A DNA stretch of 64,000 nucleotides from Rachicladosporium sp. CCFEE 5018 (Eukaryota > Ascomycota > Dothideomycetes > Cladosporiales > Cladosporiaceae), in contig KZ111148.1 of assembly GCA_002077045.2 (NCBI GenBank), positions 838,791-902,790 on the forward strand, given 5' to 3'. The notes under the pieces were generated by a model, which was not told the origin of the DNA, searched no databases, and saw only the letters and a program-made list of their open reading frames with translations. The position numbers and the translations under genes were made by a program. The number at the start of each line of letters is the position of its first letter. Position 1 is the stretch's first letter. Of the stretch, positions 40,358-50,377 are shown piece by piece.

Positions 40358-42561
40358 CTATGACATTGGCCTCGCCTCGAATTGACGGTCGGCGTAGTAC
40401 TTGTACGTCTTGGCGAACTTGTAGCGCCAGAATTTGCCCTTCCAGATGAACGCACCTGCAAAGGATAAGATGACAAGTCCGAGTGCGCCGATTGTGTTGA
40501 AGACGTTCGGGAGACCGACCGCAGCTGCCCAGGCCGGAATGGCGAACACGAAAATCGTGGAGAAGGTGTTCCGAACGACCGTGAGTGCAGTCAGCGCGTC
40601 GCCAACGATTTCTGTGAAGTGTTAGCAAGAGTTTGACTCCCGAATCAGGATCAGCGACGCATTCGGACTTACCATTGTAAGCATCAAGCAGATAGACTAA
40701 CGCCAAACTCGACAACGGCCCACTACCAAAGTTCGCAATGCCGAACGCCATGGCTACTTGCGGCCAGGGCGCGCCACCTGCAAGTGCATATGCAAACCAC
40801 CAAGCGCCAGCCAGCTGGAACGGAACAAAAGGCAAGAACACCCAGAATCGCATTTCGGGTTCGTAGATGCCGCCGTTGCGTTTCGCGAGTCGTAGTGCAA
40901 CGAAATCGCTGACCGGTCCGACTACGATTGTGCCCAGGGTCGAGCCGATGAAAGGTGCCAGGCTCATTAGTCCGATCTGCGAGGCGCTGAAGTTGTACGG
41001 CGCATCCAGCATGTAGGTAGAGAGTGCGGTGGTCATAACCGTCGACCAAGCCAGGAGGATGCCGTACACCAGGGAACAGTAAGCCACGCCCGGGATCGTG
41101 AACAGGATCATGAAGGGCTGCCATGAGTGTCGAAGAAAGTCGACCCATGGACCCTCGGAGGTCGTCAACAAATTCAGTCGCTGGACATAGGTCTTGCGTG
41201 GCTTGGAGTGGTCGATCTGGATAGTACTCAGTTTCCGGCGAGTTTCTGCGTCGGGCTCCGAGGAGCGCATGACTTCTGCCGGTGGCGGGAAGTCTGACGC
41301 TGGCGACTCTGGTGCGGGCTTCTCGCCTTTCTCGGAGTTGAAGATGGTGTTCTTAGCCGTGGCGGAGGTCACGCTGCCCTGCCTGCCCTCGAGGGTCTCA
41401 AAGTGCATGAACTTCGTTTCTTCGAAACCAAAGACGAACATGAGGAATTGAACGCCGAAGAAGATAGCGCACCACCACCTGCGAAGTGATTGTTAGCTTT
41501 GTCACGGGATGCTGTATGTTCAGCAGAACCATTTCCGGTTAAATGGGGAGACCTCGGAACTTCTTCTGGCCGAGAAGGGGGTGCGAGTGGCGGCGACAAC
41601 GACGATACTGGGGATTTCCGCTACGTACCAGACCCAGCGCCACCCTTGGTTCTGGGTTATGAAGCCAGAGGCGACGACAGCGAGGTTGCCACCGACGTTG
41701 GCGACCCAGATGTAGATCGCGTTCATGGTCCCGCGCTGATGGACGAAGAAAACGTCCGCGATGGTCATCTGAATCAGGACTTCCGCAAGAGCGCCAAGCC
41801 AACATTGAACCGCATTACTAGAGTCCCGTCAGTGCCCAGATAGATGTGTTGTAGAGGGGTGGGAACGTACACTCCCCACCAGTCGCCGGCTGTCTGAGTC
41901 TTGGCGGCCCAGATCGAGATCCCAAACTGTGCTATCGAAGAGAACACGTAGACAGGTCTGCTGCCGTACTTGAGTGCGAATGGGATGAGCATAGGGGCTC
42001 CAAGGGCTAGAGTAGCACATCCAATGGCGTAGGTGTTGGTCAAAGTTACGCTGCTGAAGCCTGTGAGGAAACGTCAGTGCCAAGACTTGCTATTCGACGC
42101 AGCGACGACACCACGCTGTTGCTCCCAAGTCCAGCCACCGAATCCATCTCTTGTGTTTCGGGAGGGTAGCGCGGTCGTAGTGCACGCCGCGAACATGGCT
42201 GCAGACCCTCCATATCCCAAGAGAGGATATGCCGCGCGGAGCTCGCCCGACTAGAGATCCTCTGCGCTCTAATGTCTCATATATTCCAGTCCCAATGTAT
42301 CACAGACGTACCTAGTTCGTCCGCCAACGGTCCCCATGTCGGAGACGTTGCATTTACGAAGGCAAACACCATCATCGCGTAGAAGCAAGCCAGACTGAAG
42401 TTGATGACTTTCTGGTACTTCGGCCAGTTCAGGGGATCATTTGGATCATCGCTGGGACGTGGCTGGAGAATGATCTCAGTCTCGGTCGAGTTCGTCTCGC
42501 TCTTCAGCAGCGTCTGAAGTCGGATCGTGCCCGGAGGCCAGTCGCGATCGGTGTCGGTCAT
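40358..42561 (-). CDS. MFS transporter, DHA1/Hol1-like
   Basis: Five exons: 42561-42312, 42060-41871, 41817-41629, 41478-40673 and 40611-40358, giving 562 residues. All splice sites are GT-AG and restore the family sequence at each junction (WGPLADELGFSSVTLTNTYA, GDWWGVNAVQCWLGALAE, GWRWVWWWCAIFFGVQFL, LLDAYNEIVGDALTALTVV). The N-terminal DPNDPLNWPKYQK motif is typical of fungal drug:H+ antiporter-1 type proteins such as Hol1. Motif A-like GSRPVYVFSSIA follows helix two. Twelve membrane helices are predicted, with a long polar central loop. The final residues KYYADRQFEARPM are a short cytoplasmic tail. Substrate is unknown: drugs, polyamines and ions are possible. Confidence 0.85.
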
Positions 42562-43869
42562 CTTTGCTATGAAATCCAACAGACTAACAGGCACACAGTA
42601 ACTGACGGCAGATGATCAAAGGAATGAAAGCGCTAGTCATGGCTTTTGGAGACTGACGACGAGGTACATTCGACGACCTACATATCCATGTACTGCCGAA
42701 AGAAGCAGCTCCCAAACACACGGATCCTTATCGCTGCCACGCGAACATAAGCTCCAGAGTGGCGCCGAGTGACACGCTGCAAGGGTCCGAGACGCACAGA
42801 AGCCAGCAGGGCGAGATAGCTCGTGAACTTCGGGTGCAATGCATGCATGCCAGATCCGCGATCGTCAAGGCGTCGTGCGATAAGCATTTGACAACGGTCC
42901 TTACGTCACCTTTAGCTCTTCAGGTGAACGTTTCGTACTGCTTTGCTTCCATGCGATCTTGTAGCGCAGCGCTGATCGACCCGTCGCTACGCGATACACT
43001 GCTCCAAGAACTTTTAAGATCGTGGACTGCCAGAAAGCGTGCACTCCAGAAACCTGTGGATCTCGGATACATGGTCCTATCCGGCGAGTGTTCGCAGCCT
43101 TGAAAGCCACATTGCAGCCGCCGCGGTAGCTCCAGGTTTCATGCAGATAGGCGGCGGTGGTGAAGATAAGGTCTTTAGCTGCCCCTGCCGCTGAGCCGGC
43201 CATTGGTGCCAAGCTTGGAAGCTACCGCATTGTCACGTGACGAAGCACAACAAAAGCCTTCCGTAAACTTGGAATATGTTGATGCACGAGGTGGACTTCG
43301 TTTCACGGCGGATGCCCATGTTGGAAAGGTGTTGTGCTTCGATCTTCGCGGTGCTTGCGGTCTTCGATCAAGTTGATGGAGCGACCGGGCTGGCGAATCT
43401 TACTCTTTGTACATACATCCTCGAACTCCGTGCGCGGACTTCCCGGGGTTCGTCCTTTTGGCTTGCTTCCGTACACAGCAACAGTCACTTGCGAAGTAGT
43501 GCCGTAAAGCAGATGACCGATACTGTGAGTGTTGCAGCCTGAGATCTGAGGCCATTAGCCGGAGTTTCCGGTCAATCGTTGCTCCGCTAGTATCCTGCCG
43601 TAAGGACATCCGGACAGCATCCATGTATGTAGGCTGCGGAATCTCATCTACCACTACCTACAGCGTTGTCGCAGGATTCCCACAGTCCTGCACTTACCAG
43701 CTGTCGACCTCACTCCAACGCAACCACATTGACCGAAGTCAAGCATCGCACATGTACAAGAGTCGACTTGTCATTCGCACTTCTCACACCGGGTAGCTCA
43801 CACTCTCGGTGATCCGGCCAGGCTGCCAATCATACCAGGCGTTCAGCGGTATCCATTCGGTCCGCAACG
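42562..43869. other. Intergenic region between MFS and Cue1-like genes
   Basis: 1.3 kb between divergent starts, with no supportable gene. It contains two small palindromes: GTCACGTGAC (an E-box type bHLH site) at 43232-43241, and CCGGA-N3-TCCGG at 43559-43571, which includes CGG-N5-CCG, the layout of Zn2Cys6 sites. Both are candidates only. Confidence 0.45.
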
Positions 43870-44466
43870 ATGGCGAAAGACCAGGCCTCGATTAACATTC
43901 CCCAACTCCTCGCAGTAGCACTCGTCGGCTTCCTCGCCCTGCGCTGGTACCTCAACAAATCCACATCACCCTCTGGCCCCGCTGGCGCAACATCATCCTC
44001 CTCACGTAATAGCCGAGCAGTCGATCCAGCAAAGATCGAGCAAATCAGCGCAATGTTCCCACAAATGGATCGAAGAACGATAGCCTGGGATCTGCACCGT
44101 AACGGCGGGAGTGTTGCCGCGACATCAGAACGGATACTCACAGGTCGAGGACTTGATAACCCGCCGCCGAGCTACCAACCGCCGCTGCCTAGTCCGCCTC
44201 CAATTGCTGGAGCAGTGTCGGGAAACGCGAGTGCAGCGACTAAGAGTTCAGGCAAGGCGGGCGAAGATCTGATTACGAGGTATGGGTTGCAAGGTCGGGT
44301 AGGAGGCAAGGGCAAGGAGGCTGTTTGGAGCGACGCGCAGGTCAGGGAAGGGTGGACCGGGGACAAGGCAGCACGAGCCGAGGGATTGAGGAGACGGAGG
44401 GAGGAGATGATCCTGGCTGCACGGCGGAAGATGGAGGAGAGGGATGCATTGAGTGGAGGAACGTAA
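43870..44466 (+). CDS. cue1: CUE-domain ER protein, Cue1-like
   Basis: Cue1 recruits and activates the ubiquitin-conjugating enzyme Ubc7 at the ER membrane for ER-associated degradation. The gene has no intron and encodes 198 residues. One N-terminal membrane helix spans residues ~10-28 (IPQLLAVALVGFLALRWYL). The CUE ubiquitin-binding domain follows at ~51-94: DPAKIEQISAMFPQMDRRTI, with the MFP motif and WDLHRNGGSV. A Pro-rich linker leads to a basic helical C-terminus (AARAEGLRRRREEMILAARRK) in the position of the Ubc7-binding region. Size and order of parts match fungal Cue1. Sequence similarity in the C-terminal region cannot be confirmed by eye. Confidence 0.82.
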   Translation: MAKDQASINIPQLLAVALVGFLALRWYLNKSTSPSGPAGATSSSSRNSRAVDPAKIEQISAMFPQMDRRTIAWDLHRNGGSVAATSERILTGRGLDNPPPSYQPPLPSPPPIAGAVSGNASAATKSSGKAGEDLITRYGLQGRVGGKGKEAVWSDAQVREGWTGDKAARAEGLRRRREEMILAARRKMEERDALSGGT

Positions 44467-44975
44467 GGCGATGAAGACCACTCTGGGTAGCAGGACCTGA
44501 TCAATGTAAATGAAAAATACTCCTCAAGCCTGACAAGTCCAGCAGACACGGCACGTGACCGTTCTTGACTGGGTGCGGTGTTTGGCGAGGCCGCCGAGTC
44601 CATTTACAGGCAGTCGACGATGCTATCGGATGATTCGTAGCGCGATCTGATCCGTAGAATTCCCATGCGGCCACTGTATAGTCGTGATATTGGCGCAGCC
44701 CTACAACATGCACTCCACAACCCTGCGGAAGCTCGCCCGCAGCCCCGCGTATAGCCGCATATTGAACTTCATGTCGAGTGCAGCTCCCGATCACATGTTA
44801 AACTGACTATTGATCCTCATTTTCCTCCTCATCACTACGAAAGAGACGTACGGTCGCATGTAATACGGTCAATTGCGCCGGTAAGCTAGCCGCCTAAAGC
44901 TCTGCCCTGATACTATACCACCACCCCCCCGATACCTCCCCCAATTTGCACTGCTTCACACCCCAATTCCCGATC
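44467..44975. other. Promoter region of NOT2
   Basis: 509 nt between the Cue1-like stop and the NOT2 start, both on the plus strand. No gene, only a C-rich leader (ACCACCCCCCCGATACC) near 44930. Confidence 0.5.
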
Positions 44976-47118
44976 ATGGCGTTGCGCAAGCAGGCCCATG
45001 ATGGTCCCCTCTTCCTCCCTCTCTCATCTCTTACAGATACTTTCGTATCACCGACCAAGAAAGCTAATAGCTATTCAGCCAGTGAATTGACCGCACTACC
45101 AACCTCCATGCGATCCATGAATATGCCCTCCTTCAACGCCCCTTCCCAGGCGCCACAAACCCGCCAACCGGCTTCAAGATTACAGAACACACAAAAAGCG
45201 CCCTTGGGCAATGGCACGAGTTGGGGGTTTGGGCTGCCTGCGCCAGGTGCAGCTGGTGGAGCGGGTTTCGGTGGAGGCCTAGGGGGAGGAATCGGCGCGG
45301 CAGGAGCAGGAAGGGGGTTGGGAGGGCTGAGTGGGTTTGCACAGGTTATGGGCGGCGGTGGAGGGCAAGGGCCGATTGATATGAGGTGAGTTGGCTCAGC
45401 TTGGAGGCACAGAGCTTGAACTGCATGGTTCAACATCCGGGCAACTGGAGCCGAACGCTATCTACAAATACGGAAATCTGGCGGAGTGCATACCGGATCT
45501 CTGGAAGACGATGTCTGGACAAAAGCTTAGACGGGAGCATACATGGCGCGTTCATGCGGTCACCCTTTCCTGCTTTGCGTTGGAGCAAGCTATCGCAGCT
45601 TGCTGAGTCGATATATGGCTGTCCAGGAGACCTTCGCCGCAGCTCAACATTGTCACACACGCGCGATGGGATCTGTGTTGTCGTATGCGCAAGCACTGAT
45701 CAGTCCAGCTAACGAGGCCTCCAGTGACTTTCCCACTCTTTCCGGCGGACCACAGCCAGCAGGCAACGCTGCACAGTCGAGTTGGAACAGCAATGTCCTC
45801 CGACAACCCACTGCACAGCCACAGCAACCACCGCAGCCTCAATCGCGAGCGCAACAGCAACCACCAGTACAGCAACGAGCGCCATCGATAGCCCCCTCAC
45901 AGCAATCATCATTAGACCAACTCGAGAATCAGCGATCACAGCAGTCGTCAGTCGATCGAGGGGAGGATGGGAGAGGAGGCGATGACTTTCCTCCTCTCAA
46001 CGGGCAGGTAAACGGCGACGGCTACGGGCATACGAATGGCTTCGGCTCCAGCCTCCGGTCGCCAGAAAGCACGCAGCTGCCCAACAATGCACGGCAAGCG
46101 CAATTGCCATTCCGAGACGGGAGCAACTCCACCCAGCAAAGTGCGCAAGCGCCGATCGGGCATCAAATCAATCAACCCCCAGCGGGCCCACAAGAAACAC
46201 AAGTAAGTATCCGCAATCATGCACGAAGCCGACTCTCTTGATGGACGCTTCCTGACATCATCCCAGCAATCACCCATCCCCGCGCCAAACGGCCAATCTC
46301 ACCCTCAACCCTCCACAACCAAGCGATACGCAGACATGACCGAATCCGAGAAGTTCGGCCTCGAAGCACTGTCAGCAGCATACGAAGCTCGGAAAGCCCT
46401 CGAAACGAATCAACCCGTAGACGAGACGCTACCCCCATTAATGCGATCAGGCATCTTCTTCGGCCAAGACCTTAACAATATTGGACTGGACCTCGACTCA
46501 TTGGAGCCGCTGTATCCCACATTCGTGCCTTTTCCGGCTACGAATACTTCGGGAAGTGCGTTCGACTTTCATGATCGGCATACGGTGCCGGATTTTGAGT
46601 TGCCAGATGCGTATACTGTGACAAATATACCGCCGTTGGCTAGCAGGGTACCCGCCATGAGTGATGGTATCGACTCTCCCTATCTCTTACGCTGATGCAA
46701 TAGTACTGATGACCACGCAGAGACACTCTTCTGCATCTTCTATCAAATGCCTCACGACATCACGCAAGAGCTGGCAGCACAGGAGCTCCACTCTCGCGAC
46801 TGGCGATGGCACAAGCTACTACGACAATGGCTACAGAAGGATACGCGGGAAGCTAACGCGGCATCATCGGTCCCGATACTCGATTTGACAAACGGCGCAC
46901 CTGTGGGTGTGCAGCCTACGAGAGTAACGCCTGGTGTGGAGAAGGGTGTGTATGTGTTCTTTGATGTCGGTAACTGGCGACGAGAACGGAGGGAGTTCGT
47001 GCTGAACTATGAAGAGCTGGATCAGAGGGGACCGCTGGGTCAAGGTGTCATGATGGGCGGTGCTGTTGGCGGCGGTGAAGGACGAGGAAGCAGTGGTGTG
47101 GGCGGAGTCGGCGCATGA
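44976..47118 (+). CDS. not2: CCR4-NOT complex subunit 2 (Not2/Cdc36)
   Basis: Not2 is a core subunit of the CCR4-NOT deadenylase and transcription regulator complex. Four exons: 44976-45385, 45704-46202, 46267-46666 and 46721-47118, giving 568 residues. The first intron is long (318 nt). Its ends were set by frame (ATG AG | T CCA GCT). The N-terminal part is low complexity: a Gly-rich stretch (GFGGGLGGGIGAAGAGRGLG), then DFPTLSGG and long Gln/Pro runs. The NOT2/3/5 domain is at the C-terminus: SEKFGLEALSAAYEARK, SGIFFGQDLNNIGLDLDS, ETLFCIFYQMPHDITQELAA, RDWRWHKLLRQWLQKD, and KGVYVFFDVGNWRRERREFV. The last splice gives MSDETLFCIFYQMP as expected. The C-terminus ends in a Gly-rich tail. Confidence 0.92.
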
Positions 47119-47276
47119 TGACCACCATCTCTGGACGCTCCTTCCATGCCCGTCGGACAGATCGCTAGCAGAGCAGCACCAACTCCCGCTATGACCTAGT
47201 GGAAGCTGTTACCCGCCTTATCAGAGGCATCCAAGACTCACCCCGTACATCCTCCACCCTCACTGCTCTGCCTGTC

Positions 47277-47812
47277 TCAATTAACATAACTCCCCCAAAC
47301 ACTAAACATCCATCCCAACGTCACACTCGCCACAGTAATACTACTCGCCCCTCCCCTCCCCCACCTCACGCTCCCAAAAACCCACCACTCGCTCACAAAA
47401 TGCATCCACGCAACGCCATAAGTCCACAGCGCCAGCTGATAGAACCTCGGGTCGTCGAGACTATACGCGCAGTAGAATCTTATCACCGCTGCTAGCGCTG
47501 TCCAGGTCCCGAATGTGCGGGCTGAGAGGGGTGTGACGGGGGAGTTGGGGTTGGGGATCGCGGTGAAGGTTAGGGCGAGAGGGTTTGATGGAGTTTTGTA
47601 CGAAGAGGGCGCGGGGCCGGCGTATACTTCGCGGGTTCGGACGAGGGTTGTGTAGGCTTGGATGCTGTTGGCGAGGGAAATAGCTGAGGTCTGGAGGTAG
47701 GGTCAATTGGAGGTTGTGAGGAGGGGGTGGGTTATGGGGGAGGGCGTACTAGGAGAAGCCAGTAGGGGAGAAGACCGCTTGAGAGAGGTGGGAGCCAGGC
47801 GGAGGTGGACAT
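47277..47812 (-). CDS. erg28: Ergosterol biosynthesis protein Erg28
   Basis: Erg28 is an ER membrane scaffold that holds the C-4 demethylation enzymes (Erg25, Erg26, Erg27) and other sterol enzymes together. Exons are 47812-47750 and 47690-47277, with a 59-nt intron (GTACGC...CAG), giving 158 residues. Exon 1 encodes MSTSAWLPPLSSGLLPYWLLL. The second exon has ANSIQAYTTL, SPVTPLSARTFGTWTALAAV, RFYCAYSLDDPRFYQLALWT and FVSEWWVFGSV, the hallmark of the family, with about four hydrophobic segments. Length fits the fungal protein. The gene shares a 252-nt divergent promoter with the ketoacyl-CoA reductase gene. Confidence 0.9.
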
Positions 47813-48064
47813 GGTGAGCTTTGATCGCGGGCGACCTACACTATATTACGAAAATGTAGATTATATCGTTGTTGTCTCAGCTGGTTCCTGCATTGGCGGC
47901 GGGAGATCGTCGTTGCAGCCGCGCCGAGGCGTGGAGTTTGTCGCTGCTCAGCATTTCGTCGTATCTGCAACCTCAGCTCATTAAGCACACCTTCTAGCTT
48001 GAGCGTCTTACACCGAAATCCGCTATATAGATCATAGCAGACTACCTCCAAAACATCCGTTACA
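47813..48064. promoter_or_regulatory. Shared divergent promoter, Erg28 / KAR
   Basis: 252 nt between the two ATGs, both encoding ER lipid-synthesis proteins. TATATAG at 48024-48030 is close to the KAR start. AT-rich words (CTATATTACG, TTATATCG) lie near the Erg28 start. TCGTATC near 47956 differs by one base from the yeast sterol regulatory element TCGTATA, which is suggestive only. Confidence 0.5.
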
Positions 48065-49113
48065 ATGGAGCAGCTCAACCCCGTCGACCCATACGCAGCA
48101 CCAGCAACCCAAGTTGCGGCTCTCATCGGAGTGCTCTTCATATCACTCAAGATCTTCTCGTTCTGGCGCATGATCGCCTCGCTCTTCTTCATCCCAGGAC
48201 AAAAGGTCCGCTGCTTTCAACCCATGTCCGCTCAGTGCTTCGACTGACTAGCATACAGTTCTCCACGTTCGGCCCCAAGAGTAGCTGGGCCCTCGTAACC
48301 GGCGCCTCAGATGGCCTAGGCAAAGAGTACGCCCTGCAGCTCGCAGCAAAGGGCTTCAATGTCTTGCTGGTCTCCCGCACGCAAGCGAAGCTCGATACCT
48401 TGGCTTCCGACATCTCCTCGAAGTACAAGGTCGAGACTAAAACCCTGGCCATGGACTTCGCAGCGAACAACGACAAGGACTACGCCAAGCTCGCAGCTCT
48501 CGTCAAGGACCTCGACATCTCGATCCTGATCAACAATGTCGGACTCTCCCACTCCATTCCCGTCCCGTTCAACGACACTCCCGAGCAGGAAGTGAAGGAC
48601 ATCATCACGATCAATTGCCTCGCCACTCTTCGCGTCACCCAGCTTGTCACCCCCGGCCTCATCTCTCGCAAGCGTGGTCTAATACTCACAATGGCGTCTT
48701 TCGGCGGCGTGCTGCCTACGCCTCTCCTGGCCACTTACAGCGGCAGCAAAGCCTTCCTACAACAATGGTCCACGGCGCTCTCGTCCGAGCTAGAGCCACA
48801 CGGCGTGAAAGTCCACCTCGTGCAATCTTACCTCGTCACCTCAGCCATGAGCAAGATTCGCAAAGCGAGCTTGGTCGTGCCAACGCCGAAGCAATTTGTC
48901 AAGGCCGCGTTGGGCAGCATTGGGCGGAGTGGAGGCGCACAGGGGATTGCTTCGACTGGGGCGCCGTACTGGACTCATGCTATTCCACTTTGGGCGGTTG
49001 AGCAGTTGGGGCCGATGAATGGGTTTGTGTTGAAGGTCAACCGGGGGATGCATGAAGATATTAGGAAGAGGGCGTTGAGGAAGGCGGAGAGGGATAGCAA
49101 GAAAGCTTCTTGA
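48065..49113 (+). CDS. ifa38: Very-long-chain 3-oxoacyl-CoA reductase
   Basis: This enzyme (yeast Ifa38, also called KAR) reduces 3-ketoacyl-CoA with NADPH in the ER fatty-acid elongation cycle, supplying sphingolipid and other very-long-chain acyl groups. Exons are 48065-48205 and 48259-49113, with a 53-nt intron (GTCCGC...CAG), giving 331 residues. Residues ~16-42 form an N-terminal membrane anchor. The short-chain dehydrogenase fold has the cofactor motif TGASDGLG (61-68), a NNVGLSH motif, and the catalytic pair Tyr207 and Lys211 (YSGSKAF). The C-terminus RDSKKAS is a KKxx-type ER-retrieval signal. Length and features match the fungal enzyme. Confidence 0.93.
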
Positions 49114-49188
49114 GGGCAGCGCGACGGAAAGAGCACTAGACACCAGGCACTCCAAGATAGTCGTCCAATACATCACTGCACAGTTACA

Positions 49189-49811
49189 CTACACAGCCAA
49201 CCCATCCTTCTCCCCCCTCACCTCCCCAGCCCTCCTTTCCTTCTGCCTCTCCTCCTCCTTCGCAATAATCGCCATCACCCGCTCATGCGGGTTCGCACCC
49301 TTCGCATGACCAGAGACATTATTACTCCACGTCGTCGCTTTCCTGATTTCAGGCTGCTTGGGTTCCTCAGGAGGCTCAGATCCGCCGATCATGGGGAACG
49401 GGTTTTCCAGTGACCAGCCGAGGATCATCGGTCTGAAGCCGTCGCCGGAGAGAGAGTCGTACATTTCTTTCACTGTGTAGGCCATGTGGATGGGGTATTC
49501 TCGTGAGCCTTCTGTGCCGGTATGCTGGAGGTTGATTAGTCATACATTTCTGCATGGGGTGGTGGCGCATGACTTACGGTGTACCACACTAATCTTAGTT
49601 TCCCGGGTTCGAGATCAGTGGTGGACCAGATACTTGGCCAGCCTAGACGGTACTTCGTCTCGAGCCAGTACGACTGATATGTAGGCAGCTGATCTTGGGC
49701 GGATTTGAAGCCTCGGGCATCGAAGAAGATCACGACTGTGCCGGGATTGTAGGCACCAGCTGAGGCGGGCTGAAAGGTGGCGAGAGCCTCGGCCGGGGTA
49801 GGCACGCCCAT
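49189..49811 (-). CDS. Small conserved-looking protein of unknown function
   Basis: Exons are 49811-49578 and 49524-49189 with a 53-nt intron (GTAAGT...CAG), giving 189 residues. The splice joins LRLVWYT to HTGTEGSREYPIHMAYTVKEMYD, which reads as one coherent fold. I do not recognise a named family. The first exon has GTVVIFFDARGFKSAQDQLP and SYWLETKYRLGWPSIW, with a predicted alpha/beta pattern. The end is charged (KEEERQKERRAGEVRGEKDG). No signal peptide or membrane segment. The gene converges with the KAR gene (75 nt between stops). Three phased copies of CCACGAGG lie 112-141 nt upstream of its start. Gene structure is fairly sure, function unknown. Confidence 0.7.
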
Positions 49812-50377
49812 GATGGGACCGCAGCGTTGAGTGTTATGTCGATCCCAGATGGTGTCGGTGACAAATCAGACCGTATGGGACTCGGTGGTGGAAGAACTTC
49901 GCACGTGCGACAGGACCCAGATCCACGAGGCGTCCACGAGGTCGCCACGAGGCGCTCTTATCGATGGCTACGCTGCTTCAAAATCGAGATATGGTCTTTT
50001 CAAGACCGGGTTGAACAAATGTCGAAGTTGGAGAAAGCAATGAACCGAAATCTCGGATGTCGGAGGAAGGGAAGCGTGGGAGCAAGATGTATTTCAGAGT
50101 GCGGTATTTAATGGCTATGAGTACCTCTGATAAGCCTTACTGAGTCGATATGGACAACCCTCTTGTGTTGAAGTCGAAGGTCATCCTAGATTAGCAACGT
50201 GCTTGCCACGTGATCGCGCGAAGTCCAGACGCGCTCGGACGTGTCGCCATGATGTCACTAAGATCCGTTGATGGCGAGGCCAATGGTGCAGAGCTAAGGG
50301 GAAGGGCATTTCCCTGTAGACATGGCCAGATGACAAAGTGCAGTGGAATCAACCTTCGATAGAGAGGCTGTAGGATA
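49812..50377. other. Divergent intergenic region with CCACGAGG array
   Basis: 566 nt between the small unknown gene (-) and Hrq1 (+). It contains three CCACGAGG copies at 49923-49952 and an E-box-like GCCACGTGATC near 50206. No gene is seen. Confidence 0.5.
49923..49952. repeat. Three CCACGAGG direct repeats at 11-bp spacing
   Basis: CCACGAGG occurs at 49923-49930, 49934-49941 and 49945-49952, separated by 3-nt spacers (CGT, TCG), so the period is exactly 11 bp, about one helical turn. This arrangement puts all copies on one face of the DNA and suggests a binding array for a transcription factor. It lies nearer the small unknown gene than Hrq1. Confidence 0.6.

Noticed and set aside
43559..43571. 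CCGGA-N3-TCCGG as a Zn2Cys6 site
   Set aside because: Such short inverted CGG pairs are expected by chance in GC-rich DNA. Kept only as a note in the intergenic entry.
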